Source: Bacteroidota bacterium (GTDB lineage: Bacteria > Bacteroidota > Bacteroidia > Bacteroidales > Paludibacteraceae). From it: a stretch of DNA of 64,000 nt. The notes under the pieces are model-generated. The model saw nothing but the letters and a program-made list of their open reading frames with translations. It did no database searches and was not told the DNA's origin. A program made the position numbers and the translations under genes. This document shows positions 51,908 through 60,300 of this stretch, piece after piece; position 1 is the first letter of the stretch, and each line of letters starts with the position of its first letter. Location of the stretch: positions 1-64,000 of the forward strand of contig JAEWUM010000019.1 of the NCBI GenBank assembly GCA_023459355.1, in the 5' to 3' direction.

Positions 51908-53695
51908 ATGGCCAAAAATTACATTTTTGTTTGTGGCGGTATCGGCTGTAGAGCGCTGGAATCGGAACAGTTGAAAAAGAACCTGCAACGGGAAATCATC
52001 TTACAGGGTTTGTCGGAAGAGGTTCAGTTAGTGACTACCGGATGCTTTGGTTTTTGTGAAAAGGGACCGCTCGTGAAGATTTCACCGGATAATACTTTTT
52101 ATGTGCAGGTTGCCCCCGAAGATGCCGGAGAGTTGATTTATCAGCATTTTATCCAAAAACAAAAACTGGAGCGTTTGCTGTATATCCATCCGGAAACACA
52201 ACAGCGGGTGACGGAAGCCGGGGATATGGACTTCTATAAAAAACAATTCCGCATTGCCTTGCGAAATTGCGGTTTCATCGATCCCGAAAATATTGAAGAG
52301 TATATTGCCCGGGATGGTTATGCCGCTTTGGCAAAATGTTTGACTGAAATGACACCAGAATCGGTGATTGATACAGTCAAGCAGTCTGGCTTGCGGGGCA
52401 GGGGAGGTGGTGGCTTTTCAACGGGACTGAAATGGGAAATCACGAAGAAGTCCGCCGGTAACCAGAAATACGTGGTTTGTAATGCTGATGAAGGTGACCC
52501 CGGCGCATTCATGGATCGTTCTCTGCTTGAAGGAGATCCGCATTCCATCATTGAAGCCATGACGATTTGCGGATACAGCATCGGGGCAGATAAGGGTTTA
52601 ATCTATATAAGGGCAGAGTATCCCCTGGCTATTAAACGCTTGCAAAAAGCCCTGCAACAGGCTGAAGATGCCGGTTTGCTCGGGAAAGATATTCTCGGAA
52701 CGAAATTTAATTTCTCGATTGACATTCGTTTGGGTGCCGGCGCTTTCGTTTGTGGCGAAGAAACGGCGCTGATTCATTCGATGGAGGGCTGTCGCGGTGA
52801 ACCAACCTACAAACCGCCCTTCCCATCCGTAGAAGGTTATCTGGGAAAACCCACGAATGTGAATAATGTGGAAACATTCGCTAATATTCCTGTCATCATC
52901 AACAAGGGAGCTGACTGGTTCAGCAACATCGGTACGGAGAAATCGAAAGGTACCAAGGTGTTTGCTTTGGCTGGAAAAATCAATAATGTAGGTTTGATTG
53001 AGGTGCCGATGGGCACAACCCTGCGGGAAATCATCTTCGATATCGGTGGCGGCATCAAGGATGGAAAGAAATTCAAGGCTGTGCAAACCGGGGGACCGTC
53101 AGGTGGTTGTTTGGGTGAGCAGTTTCTTGATACGCCTATTGATTATGATAACCTGATAGAAGCCGGTTCGATGATGGGATCAGGTGGTATGATTGTGCTT
53201 GATGAAGATGATTGCATGGTGTCCATTGCCAAATTCTATTTGGAATTTACCTTGCATGAATCTTGCGGCAAATGTGCTCCGTGTCGCATCGGGAATAAAC
53301 GTTTGCATGAATTGCTCGAAAAAATTACCAAAGGTGAAGGAGAAAAAGAAGATTTGAAGAAATTGCGGGCGCTGGGAACGGTCATCAAAGAAACGTCATT
53401 GTGCGGTTTGGGACAAAGCTCGCCAAATCCGGTACTTTCCACCATGCAAAATTTCTATGATGAATATAAGGCGCATGTGTTTGAAAAGACTTGTCCAGCT
53501 AAACAGTGTAAAGATCTGATTACTTTTACCATCGTGGAAGAAAATTGTACAGGTTGTACGCTCTGTTTCCGTAATTGTCCCGTTGAAGCCATCACCGGAG
53601 AAAAAGGGAAAGTACATGAGATTCATCAGGATCTTTGCATCCGATGTGGCATCTGTTACAGCAAATGTAAGTTTGATGCCATTCTGGTAGAATAA
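51908..53695 (+). CDS. hydB: NuoF-like subunit of the [FeFe]-hydrogenase (HydB)
   Basis: A 595-residue, NADH-binding flavoprotein subunit. An N-terminal thioredoxin-like [2Fe-2S] domain has Cys9, Cys14, Cys46 and Cys50. The NADH/FMN core follows, with RGRGGGGFSTGLKW (163-176) and GAGAYVCGEETALI-like GAGAFVCGEETALI. A [4Fe-4S] site is SCGKCAPCRIG (about 453-463). The C-terminus holds two more [4Fe-4S] sites (CTGCTLCFRNCP and CIRCGICYSKC). This layout is that of HydB in electron-bifurcating or NADH-dependent HydABC complexes, which exchange electrons among NAD(H), ferredoxin and protons. The maturases HydEFG are not in the window. Confidence 0.92.
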   Translation: MAKNYIFVCGGIGCRALESEQLKKNLQREIILQGLSEEVQLVTTGCFGFCEKGPLVKISPDNTFYVQVAPEDAGELIYQHFIQKQKLERLLYIHPETQQRVTEAGDMDFYKKQFRIALRNCGFIDPENIEEYIARDGYAALAKCLTEMTPESVIDTVKQSGLRGRGGGGFSTGLKWEITKKSAGNQKYVVCNADEGDPGAFMDRSLLEGDPHSIIEAMTICGYSIGADKGLIYIRAEYPLAIKRLQKALQQAEDAGLLGKDILGTKFNFSIDIRLGAGAFVCGEETALIHSMEGCRGEPTYKPPFPSVEGYLGKPTNVNNVETFANIPVIINKGADWFSNIGTEKSKGTKVFALAGKINNVGLIEVPMGTTLREIIFDIGGGIKDGKKFKAVQTGGPSGGCLGEQFLDTPIDYDNLIEAGSMMGSGGMIVLDEDDCMVSIAKFYLEFTLHESCGKCAPCRIGNKRLHELLEKITKGEGEKEDLKKLRALGTVIKETSLCGLGQSSPNPVLSTMQNFYDEYKAHVFEKTCPAKQCKDLITFTIVEENCTGCTLCFRNCPVEAITGEKGKVHEIHQDLCIRCGICYSKCKFDAILVE

Positions 53696-53727
53696 TCGTA
53701 TAATCACTTATTCAGTATTGAAAAATC

Positions 53728-55488
53728 ATGGTAAAACTGAGGATAGATAACAAAGAAATAAACGTTCCGAAAGGAACTACCATCTTAGATGCGGCAGTAA
53801 AAGTGGGAATTGATATTCCGACACTTTGTCACATGAAATTACACGACATGAACATCGAGAATAAGCCCGGTGGATGTCGTATTTGTGTGGTCGAAGTAGC
53901 AGGGAGAAAGAATCTTGCTCCGGCTTGTTGTACGGCTGTGGACGAAGGCATGGTTTGTAATACCAATTCAGTTCGGGTTATCAATGCCCGTCGCACGGTG
54001 ATGGAATTGATATTATCCGATCACCCGGCCGAATGTCTGACATGCGCTAAATCCGGAGAGTGTGAATTGCAGGATATGGCACATCGCTTGGGCATCAGGG
54101 AATTGCATTATACCGGGGAACAGTCGACTTACCGGATGGATGATTCGCCGGCGATTATCCGTGACCCGAACAAGTGCATCATGTGTCGCCGATGTGAGAT
54201 GATGTGCAATGAGATACAGACAGTGGGCGTGTTAACTGCTGTTCAACGTGGATTCAAATCTGTGGTAACACCGGCATTTCAACACGACCTGATGCATTCG
54301 GAATGTACGTTTTGCGGACAATGTCTGGCTGTTTGTCCCACCGGCGCCCTCACCGAAGTAGATGAAACCGGTGCGGTAATCCGTGCCCTGGCTGATCCGA
54401 AGAAAACGGTAGTTGTGCAGACTGCTCCTGCCGTGAGAGCGGCACTGGGAGAAGAGTTCGGCAATAAACCCGGTACCTTGGTCACCGGCAAAATGGTGGC
54501 AGCTTTACGCCGACTGGGATTTGATTATGTGTTCGATACCGATTTTGCCGCCGACCTTACGATTATGGAAGAAGGAACAGAATTACTTCGCCGGTTGAAT
54601 GGGTATTTGAAAGGAGACAAATCAGTTAAATTGCCCATTCTGACCTCTTGCTGTCCCGCCTGGGTTAATTTCTTCGAACATCAGTTCCCTGATATGCTCG
54701 ATATACCGTCAACTGCCCGTTCGCCCCAGCAGATGTTTGGTTCTATTGCCAAAACTTATTTTGCTGAAAAACTGGGCATTGACCGCAAAGACATGGTTGT
54801 GGTTTCGATTATGCCCTGTGTGGCTAAGAAATACGAAAGAGGTCGTGAAGAATTTGCTGTAAATGGTAATCCCGATGTGGATATTGTATTAACGACACGC
54901 GAATTAGCTTACTTTCTCAAGCTATTCAATGTGGATTTGAATTCCCTTCCTGAAGAAGAATTTGATCAGCCCATGGGTGAATCGACAGGTGCAGGGGTAA
55001 TTTTCGGAACTACAGGTGGAGTAATAGAAGCTGCGGTGCGTACCGCCTACGAGGTGCATACAGGAAAAGACCTGCCACGACTTGACTTTGAAGAATTGCG
55101 TGGTATGCAGGGATTAAGGGAAGCGACAATCGATTTTGACGGGTTACCGCTGAAGATAGGCATTGCACACGGGCTTGGTAACGCGCGTAAACTGCTCGAA
55201 GATATTCAATCAGGTAAAAGTCAGTATCACGCCATAGAGATTATGTCCTGTCCGGGTGGCTGCATTGGCGGCGGCGGACAGCCTTATCACCATGGTAAAG
55301 TAGAAATTTTGAGGAAACGTCAGCAGGCTATTTACCTCGAAGATGAATTGAAGACCATCCGTAAATCGCATGAGAATCCTTATATTCAAAAGCTGTATGC
55401 AGAGTTTTTGGGTGAGCCCATGAGCGCGAAAGCACATAGCTTGTTGCATACAAAATATTTTAACAAACACAATCTGGCACACAAATAA
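53728..55488 (+). CDS. hydA: [FeFe]-hydrogenase catalytic subunit (HydA)
   Basis: A 586-residue cytoplasmic enzyme that makes or consumes H2. Domains in order: plant-type [2Fe-2S] (Cys34, Cys50, Cys53, Cys68 region); a His/Cys [4Fe-4S] site (HPAECLTCAKSGEC, 99-112); a two-cluster ferredoxin domain (CIMCRRCEMMC and CTFCGQCLAVCP, 150-204); then the H-cluster domain with all three signatures, TSCCPAW (Cys308), MPCVAKK (Cys364) and MSCPGGC (Cys508, Cys512). The cluster set matches group A3-like trimeric hydrogenases. It lies 32 nt after hydB and 1 nt before hydC. In a fermenter it would re-oxidise NADH with ferredoxin. Confidence 0.95.
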   Translation: MVKLRIDNKEINVPKGTTILDAAVKVGIDIPTLCHMKLHDMNIENKPGGCRICVVEVAGRKNLAPACCTAVDEGMVCNTNSVRVINARRTVMELILSDHPAECLTCAKSGECELQDMAHRLGIRELHYTGEQSTYRMDDSPAIIRDPNKCIMCRRCEMMCNEIQTVGVLTAVQRGFKSVVTPAFQHDLMHSECTFCGQCLAVCPTGALTEVDETGAVIRALADPKKTVVVQTAPAVRAALGEEFGNKPGTLVTGKMVAALRRLGFDYVFDTDFAADLTIMEEGTELLRRLNGYLKGDKSVKLPILTSCCPAWVNFFEHQFPDMLDIPSTARSPQQMFGSIAKTYFAEKLGIDRKDMVVVSIMPCVAKKYERGREEFAVNGNPDVDIVLTTRELAYFLKLFNVDLNSLPEEEFDQPMGESTGAGVIFGTTGGVIEAAVRTAYEVHTGKDLPRLDFEELRGMQGLREATIDFDGLPLKIGIAHGLGNARKLLEDIQSGKSQYHAIEIMSCPGGCIGGGGQPYHHGKVEILRKRQQAIYLEDELKTIRKSHENPYIQKLYAEFLGEPMSAKAHSLLHTKYFNKHNLAHK

Positions 55489-55489
55489 T

Positions 55490-55999
55490 ATGATCATCAA
55501 TACACATTTATCGGAAACTGCTGAAGTGCTTATTAAGAGCATTTGCGCGAGATACAAGCATGATGAACATGAACTGATCAATGTATTGCATGAAGTTCAA
55601 CATCACCTGGGGTATTTGCCGGAGGAAGTGCAGCAATCCATCGCCGATGAATTGAATATTCCGGTGGCGAAAGTATATGGAGTGGTTACATTTTATTCCT
55701 TTTTCACGATGATTCCCAAAGGGAAATACAATATTTCTATTTGTCTGGGAACAGCCTGTTATGTGAGAGGAGGAGAGTTAATAGTTGAAGAATTCAAACG
55801 CAGGTTGAATATCGGAGTGGGAGAAACATCTACTGATGGGTTATTCAGTCTGAATTCAATCCGATGCGTAGGCGCCTGTGGTTTAGCACCTGTTGTTTCA
55901 GTAGGTGATAAAATTTATGGTCGTGTAACTCCTCAGCAAGTCAGGAGGATAATAGATGAATATATCAAAATTGAGGAGGAATTGGAAATTGCTCCATAA
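55490..55999 (+). CDS. hydC: NuoE-like subunit of the [FeFe]-hydrogenase (HydC)
   Basis: A 169-residue thioredoxin-fold [2Fe-2S] protein. Ligands Cys85, Cys90, Cys126 and Cys130 (CLGTACYVRGG, CVGACGLAP) with the NuoE helical N-terminus (HEVQHHLGYLPEEVQQSIADEL, VYGVVTFYSFF). It completes the HydABC complex. The gene follows hydA with a 1-nt gap and its stop codon touches the 40-bp palindrome at 56000. Confidence 0.93.
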   Translation: MIINTHLSETAEVLIKSICARYKHDEHELINVLHEVQHHLGYLPEEVQQSIADELNIPVAKVYGVVTFYSFFTMIPKGKYNISICLGTACYVRGGELIVEEFKRRLNIGVGETSTDGLFSLNSIRCVGACGLAPVVSVGDKIYGRVTPQQVRRIIDEYIKIEEELEIAP

Positions 56000-56039
56000 A
56001 AACACGTAGAGACGCACGGCCGTGCGTCTCTACGTGTTT
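56000..56039. terminator. 40-bp perfect palindrome between hydC and recA
   Basis: The same core as the 51.8 kb repeats (AGACGCACGGCCGTGCGTCT), extended to a perfect 40-bp palindrome AAACACG...CGTGTTT. It starts at the base after the hydC stop and ends 25 nt before the recA stop, so its 20-bp stem probably serves as a bidirectional terminator. It is also the third copy of a dispersed repeat. Confidence 0.75.
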
Positions 56040-56063
56040 CATTTTTGGCATCGTTCTCCGCTT

Positions 56064-57086
56064 TTACTTGTTTCTTATCGCTTCCACGATTTTGGCTTCC
56101 AATTCAGCAGCCAGTTCCGGATTATCTTTAATCACGTTTTTAGACGCATCGCGACCCTGTGCAATTTTGGTTTCACCATAACTGAACCACGAGCCACTTT
56201 TCTTGATGATGCCATATTCAACACCGAGGTCAAGTATTTCACCGGTTTTGGAGATGCCTTCACCAAACATGATGTCGAATTCAGCTTTGCGGAAAGGAGG
56301 AGCGACTTTGTTCTTCACCACTTTCACGCGGGTTTGGTTACCGATGGCCTCGTCACCATCTTTCAACTGAGAAACCCTGCGGATGTCCAACCGAACCGAA
56401 GCATAGAATTTCAGCGCGTTACCACCTGTAGTTGTTTCCGGATTGCCGAACATCACGCCGATTTTATCACGCAACTGGTTGATGAAGATACAGGTTGTGT
56501 TTGTTTTGTTGATGTTGGCGGTCAGCTTGCGGAGTGCCTGTGACATCAAACGCGCCTGCAAACCCATTTTCGAATCACCCATGTCACCTTCAAGTTCAGC
56601 TTTAGGAGTCAGGGCAGCTACCGAGTCGATAACCACAATGTCGACAGCAGAAGAGCGAATCAACTGGTCCGCGATTTCGAGTGCCTGTTCGCCGTTATCC
56701 GGTTGTGAAATCAGCAGTTCATCTGTGTTTACCCCCAGTTTATCGGCATAAGAACGGTCAAACGCATGTTCCGCATCGATGATGGCAGCAATACCACCGG
56801 CTTTTTGCGCTTCGGCAATGGCATGGATGGCGAGGGTTGTTTTACCTGACGATTCAGGACCGTAGATTTCAATCACCCTACCGCGTGGATAACCACCTAC
56901 CCCTAAGGCGATATCCAATCCCAGTGAGCCGGTTGGAATAACAGCAATGTTTTCAATTACATTGTCGCCCATTTTCATGATAGTACCCCGGCCATGATCT
57001 TTTTCTATTTTGTCCATGGCCAATTGCAGTGCCTTTAGTTTCTCCAATGAGGGTTTCTTAACTTCTTCCATTTTTTTATCTGACAT
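56064..57086 (-). CDS. recA: Recombinase RecA
   Basis: A 340-residue ATPase for homologous recombination and SOS control. Walker A GPESSGKT (76-83), VIDSVAALTPKAELEGDMGDS, INQLRDKIGVMFGNPETTTGGNALKFYAS, and the usual C-terminal domain. The length is normal. A TATCTTTG promoter box lies about 104 nt upstream. No inteins. Confidence 0.97.
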   Translation of the reverse strand: MSDKKMEEVKKPSLEKLKALQLAMDKIEKDHGRGTIMKMGDNVIENIAVIPTGSLGLDIALGVGGYPRGRVIEIYGPESSGKTTLAIHAIAEAQKAGGIAAIIDAEHAFDRSYADKLGVNTDELLISQPDNGEQALEIADQLIRSSAVDIVVIDSVAALTPKAELEGDMGDSKMGLQARLMSQALRKLTANINKTNTTCIFINQLRDKIGVMFGNPETTTGGNALKFYASVRLDIRRVSQLKDGDEAIGNQTRVKVVKNKVAPPFRKAEFDIMFGEGISKTGEILDLGVEYGIIKKSGSWFSYGETKIAQGRDASKNVIKDNPELAAELEAKIVEAIRNK

Positions 57087-57189
57087 GATGTGTAAATTTT
57101 TTAATTGATTTGTAAACTTATTTTTCTTAGTAATACGGTTTTTTAGTAAAATAGCTTGCCATTAATTCCATTTTTAATTCAACGGCTCA

Positions 57190-57197
57190 CAAAGATA
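57190..57197 (-). promoter_or_regulatory. Promoter -7 box of recA
   Basis: Minus-strand TATCTTTG, an exact TAnnTTTG match. It leaves a leader of about 100 nt. Confidence 0.4.
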
Positions 57198-57272
57198 AAA
57201 ACTTTTTCTTTTAAAAAATGAGCAAAAGATAAAAAGGTTTCAACAGGTGGGATGTTTTTACGAATTGAGTTG

Positions 57273-57389
57273 AAAGCGGAAAACGGAGAGCGGAAAACGG
57301 AAAAAGTTTAAATTAACACACATTTTTGGAAAGTCCCAAGTTATTGACACATTATTTTGTTATTCACTTTCCGCTTTCCGCTCTCCGCT
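57273..57389. repeat. Inverted heptanucleotide arrays between recA and the macroglobulin gene
   Basis: 57273-57300 holds AAAGCGG, AAAACGG, AGAGCGG, AAAACGG. 57362-57389 holds ATTCACT, TTCCGCT, TTCCGCT, CTCCGCT, the reverse-complement family. The two could pair around a 60-nt loop. The right array ends 1 nt before the macroglobulin stop codon (57391-57393). It uses the same unit order as the gdhA-htrA array. Confidence 0.88.
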
Positions 57390-57390
57390 T

Positions 57391-60300
57391 TTAACGTATT
57401 TCAACCCGTTCACCTTTCCCCACCCCAACAAACTCCGGCGCATACAAACATTGGATTGAAGCTGTTCCTCCGGAAAAATTACCGGAAGCATTCACGAAGT
57501 ATTCATCTTCAAACACATAAGTGCCTTTGGGTAAGTGACTGAAAAAGTATTGCGTAGAGGCATCCTTTACAGTTCGGTAGTAAACAACTCCTTCTTTCCA
57601 ACTGCATCCCGAGAGTTGGCTAACGGGTTCGAGGTTGGCTGCCCTGTTGTCTTTCAGGACAACGAATTCCAAATCCCGGTCGGTCGTAACCACCATTCTC
57701 GCGATAAGTTTGTCTCCCTTTTGGATGCTTTGCAGGGTTGCATTTACGTTTTGCCCGTTGATGGGGAAAAGGGTTTTGCGGTTGTCCACGATGCGTTCCA
57801 CAAACAACTGCTTTTCTACCTGTAAGGCGCTACCCGATGATCTTACTTTGTCCATCTCCTGATAATATTGCCAGTACAAGGCACCCCAGGCAGGAGAAGC
57901 TGTTTCCGGCTGATTAACCCGGTTAATCGTGATGCCCTCTCTGATATCCTCTTTAGCGAGTGTTTGTTTAATATAACCGGTTCCGGGAATGCCCTGATTG
58001 GTGTCGAAAGTCTTTTTGCCGGCGGTTATGCTGAACGACTGTTTATTATTCAGCAGGTTGTTGCCGATGCCAGTGAGCGCGTAAATTGCATTCACAGAAG
58101 CAACCGGCGATTCCCATTGTTGGGTTTGTTTCTGACGCAACAGCCAGGTTTTCATCAGCGCCAGTTCGGTTTCATTACCCGGGACTAAGTTAAATGCTTC
58201 CATCAGCTTTACCTGTACGCTTATAGGACGCTCGTTCCATCGATAGCCGGCTGTGTTTTTAGACCAGTACATGCCTTTATCTGTTGTACGCAAGGAGTTT
58301 TCTTTGAGTGTTTTGATAATCGCATCCACGGCATCAGGTTTGTTGGCATGATGGAGAATCATTGCAGCCAATGCTTTGTCGTACAGACCGAATTTGTTGT
58401 AGTATTGCTCTGTCTCTTTTATATAGAACACCATGGCTTCTTTGGAGTCGGCAGATATTTCGGGTGCATTTATTTTTGTCCGCAAAGAAAGAAAATGCAA
58501 TTGGAGAGAATTGATATTCATCTTTTTTTCATAATCTTTCACTTGCTTTTTCACTTGCAGATAGTCTTTGGTAATTTGGCCTTCGAGGTAATTCATGGCG
58601 GGTCCTAACATCCTGTTAATAATATTGATGTCGGTAAATTCGCGTGCCTTCAGCAAACCTTCGGCAATAAACTGGGTCACCCAGCGACTTTCACCCATGC
58701 CATCGAACCAGGAGAAAGCGCCATTTGGTAATTGTAGTGTCGAAAGTTTATCTAAATACCTTGACTTTAATTGTTCTTGCTGATTCAAGTCGAAAAGCAA
58801 TGCGATGCGCTGTTGTTGCTCTGTTTCGTTTTTTGCTTCTGTCAGCCAGGGTGTTTCCTCGAGCAGGATGTTTTTCAACTCCTGATTTTTATTCAGGGCA
58901 GATTGAATACTGCCGGGTTCTGTTTGCTTGATTTGTTCGAATATTGTTTTGATGCGTGGATTATCCAGCAAAATATTGCCAGCCAGCGCATTTACGTACC
59001 AGGCGATAAAATAATCTACCGCGTTTTCGTTTTTCGGTTTTGCTAATGCCGGTAAAGCCTGAATGGCATACCACACCGGATTGGCACTGAATTCGAAGGT
59101 GAGCTGACGGGTATCTACCTTATCAACCAGTTCTTGTATGGCGTCTAATTTTAATTCTTTGGTGGCTTCGTTGCCGATGAAAACCGGGTAGCTTTCGGTG
59201 ACAAGCACTTTATCGGGTAATATCGCCAAATAGCGTTGTTCGCCATCTGAAAAATTACCGGCATCAGCTACTACCTTGCAAATCAGCCATTCGTACTGAT
59301 CAAAACCACTCACATCCCAGGATAAAGTAAGTGGTTTCCCATCAGCCGGGACATCTACCGCAATCATATTCGTATCGTTCAGCAGTACAGCTTGATCGGT
59401 TGTCGGGTCGATTAAAGTCAGTTTGACATTCGTTTTTAGTGCTTTATCCGATAGATTTACCAAACTTGCCTGCAAGGTGAGTTTGTCCGATTGTCGCACG
59501 AACCTGGGCATGTTGAGCTGTACCATCAGGTCTTGCTGGGTGATAAGCTGTGCTTCCTCTTGACCGAAATACAGGTCTTTCGTATGTGCCAGCATCTTCA
59601 GGTTCCAGCGGGTCAGACTCTCAGGCATGGTGAAACTAAACTGATAATTGCCAGTGTTGTCGCCTTGCAGATGCGGGTAGAAGAAAACAGTTTCGTTGAA
59701 GTTGCTGCGGATGCGGGGTGATAGTGAGGGTTGAGTCCGTTTCTCATTTTCCTGAACGGTATTAACAAAGAATTCTAAATCTTTATCAGCCAAAGTAGCC
59801 ACTTTATTTGCATCTTCATTTGTTATACTGATAGTTAAAGATGCCGCTCTTTTAGTTCCTCTTACAAGAACATTTTTTAGATCTCTAAAACTTTTGAAAT
59901 ACAAACCATACCAATTAATTTCAGGTCTGAAATAAGCAGGTGTTTCATGATATTTAATGTAATTATTAATTGGGTATATATACCTATAATTCTGAGAACC
60001 AATCCAGTTGTAACTATCTGGGAAAGCTATTCTGTAAACCGGATTGAATAGCCACTGATGTGGTTTCAGTTCATCCAGTGAGGCATCATACATACCGGCA
60101 AGCAATTCAGCAATTTTACCTTTTGCTGCTACTTCGGGGATGTTAACCGTCCATGTAGCAGCTTCGCCCGGAAGGAGTTTGTCCCGGAAAACAGTCAGTT
60201 TAGGCGTCAGTTTCTTTTCGATGATTTTTTCGGTGATACGAACGCTTTCCTGAAATACTTGTTCATCTCTTACAAATGTAAAGTCAACCGTGACACCTCC

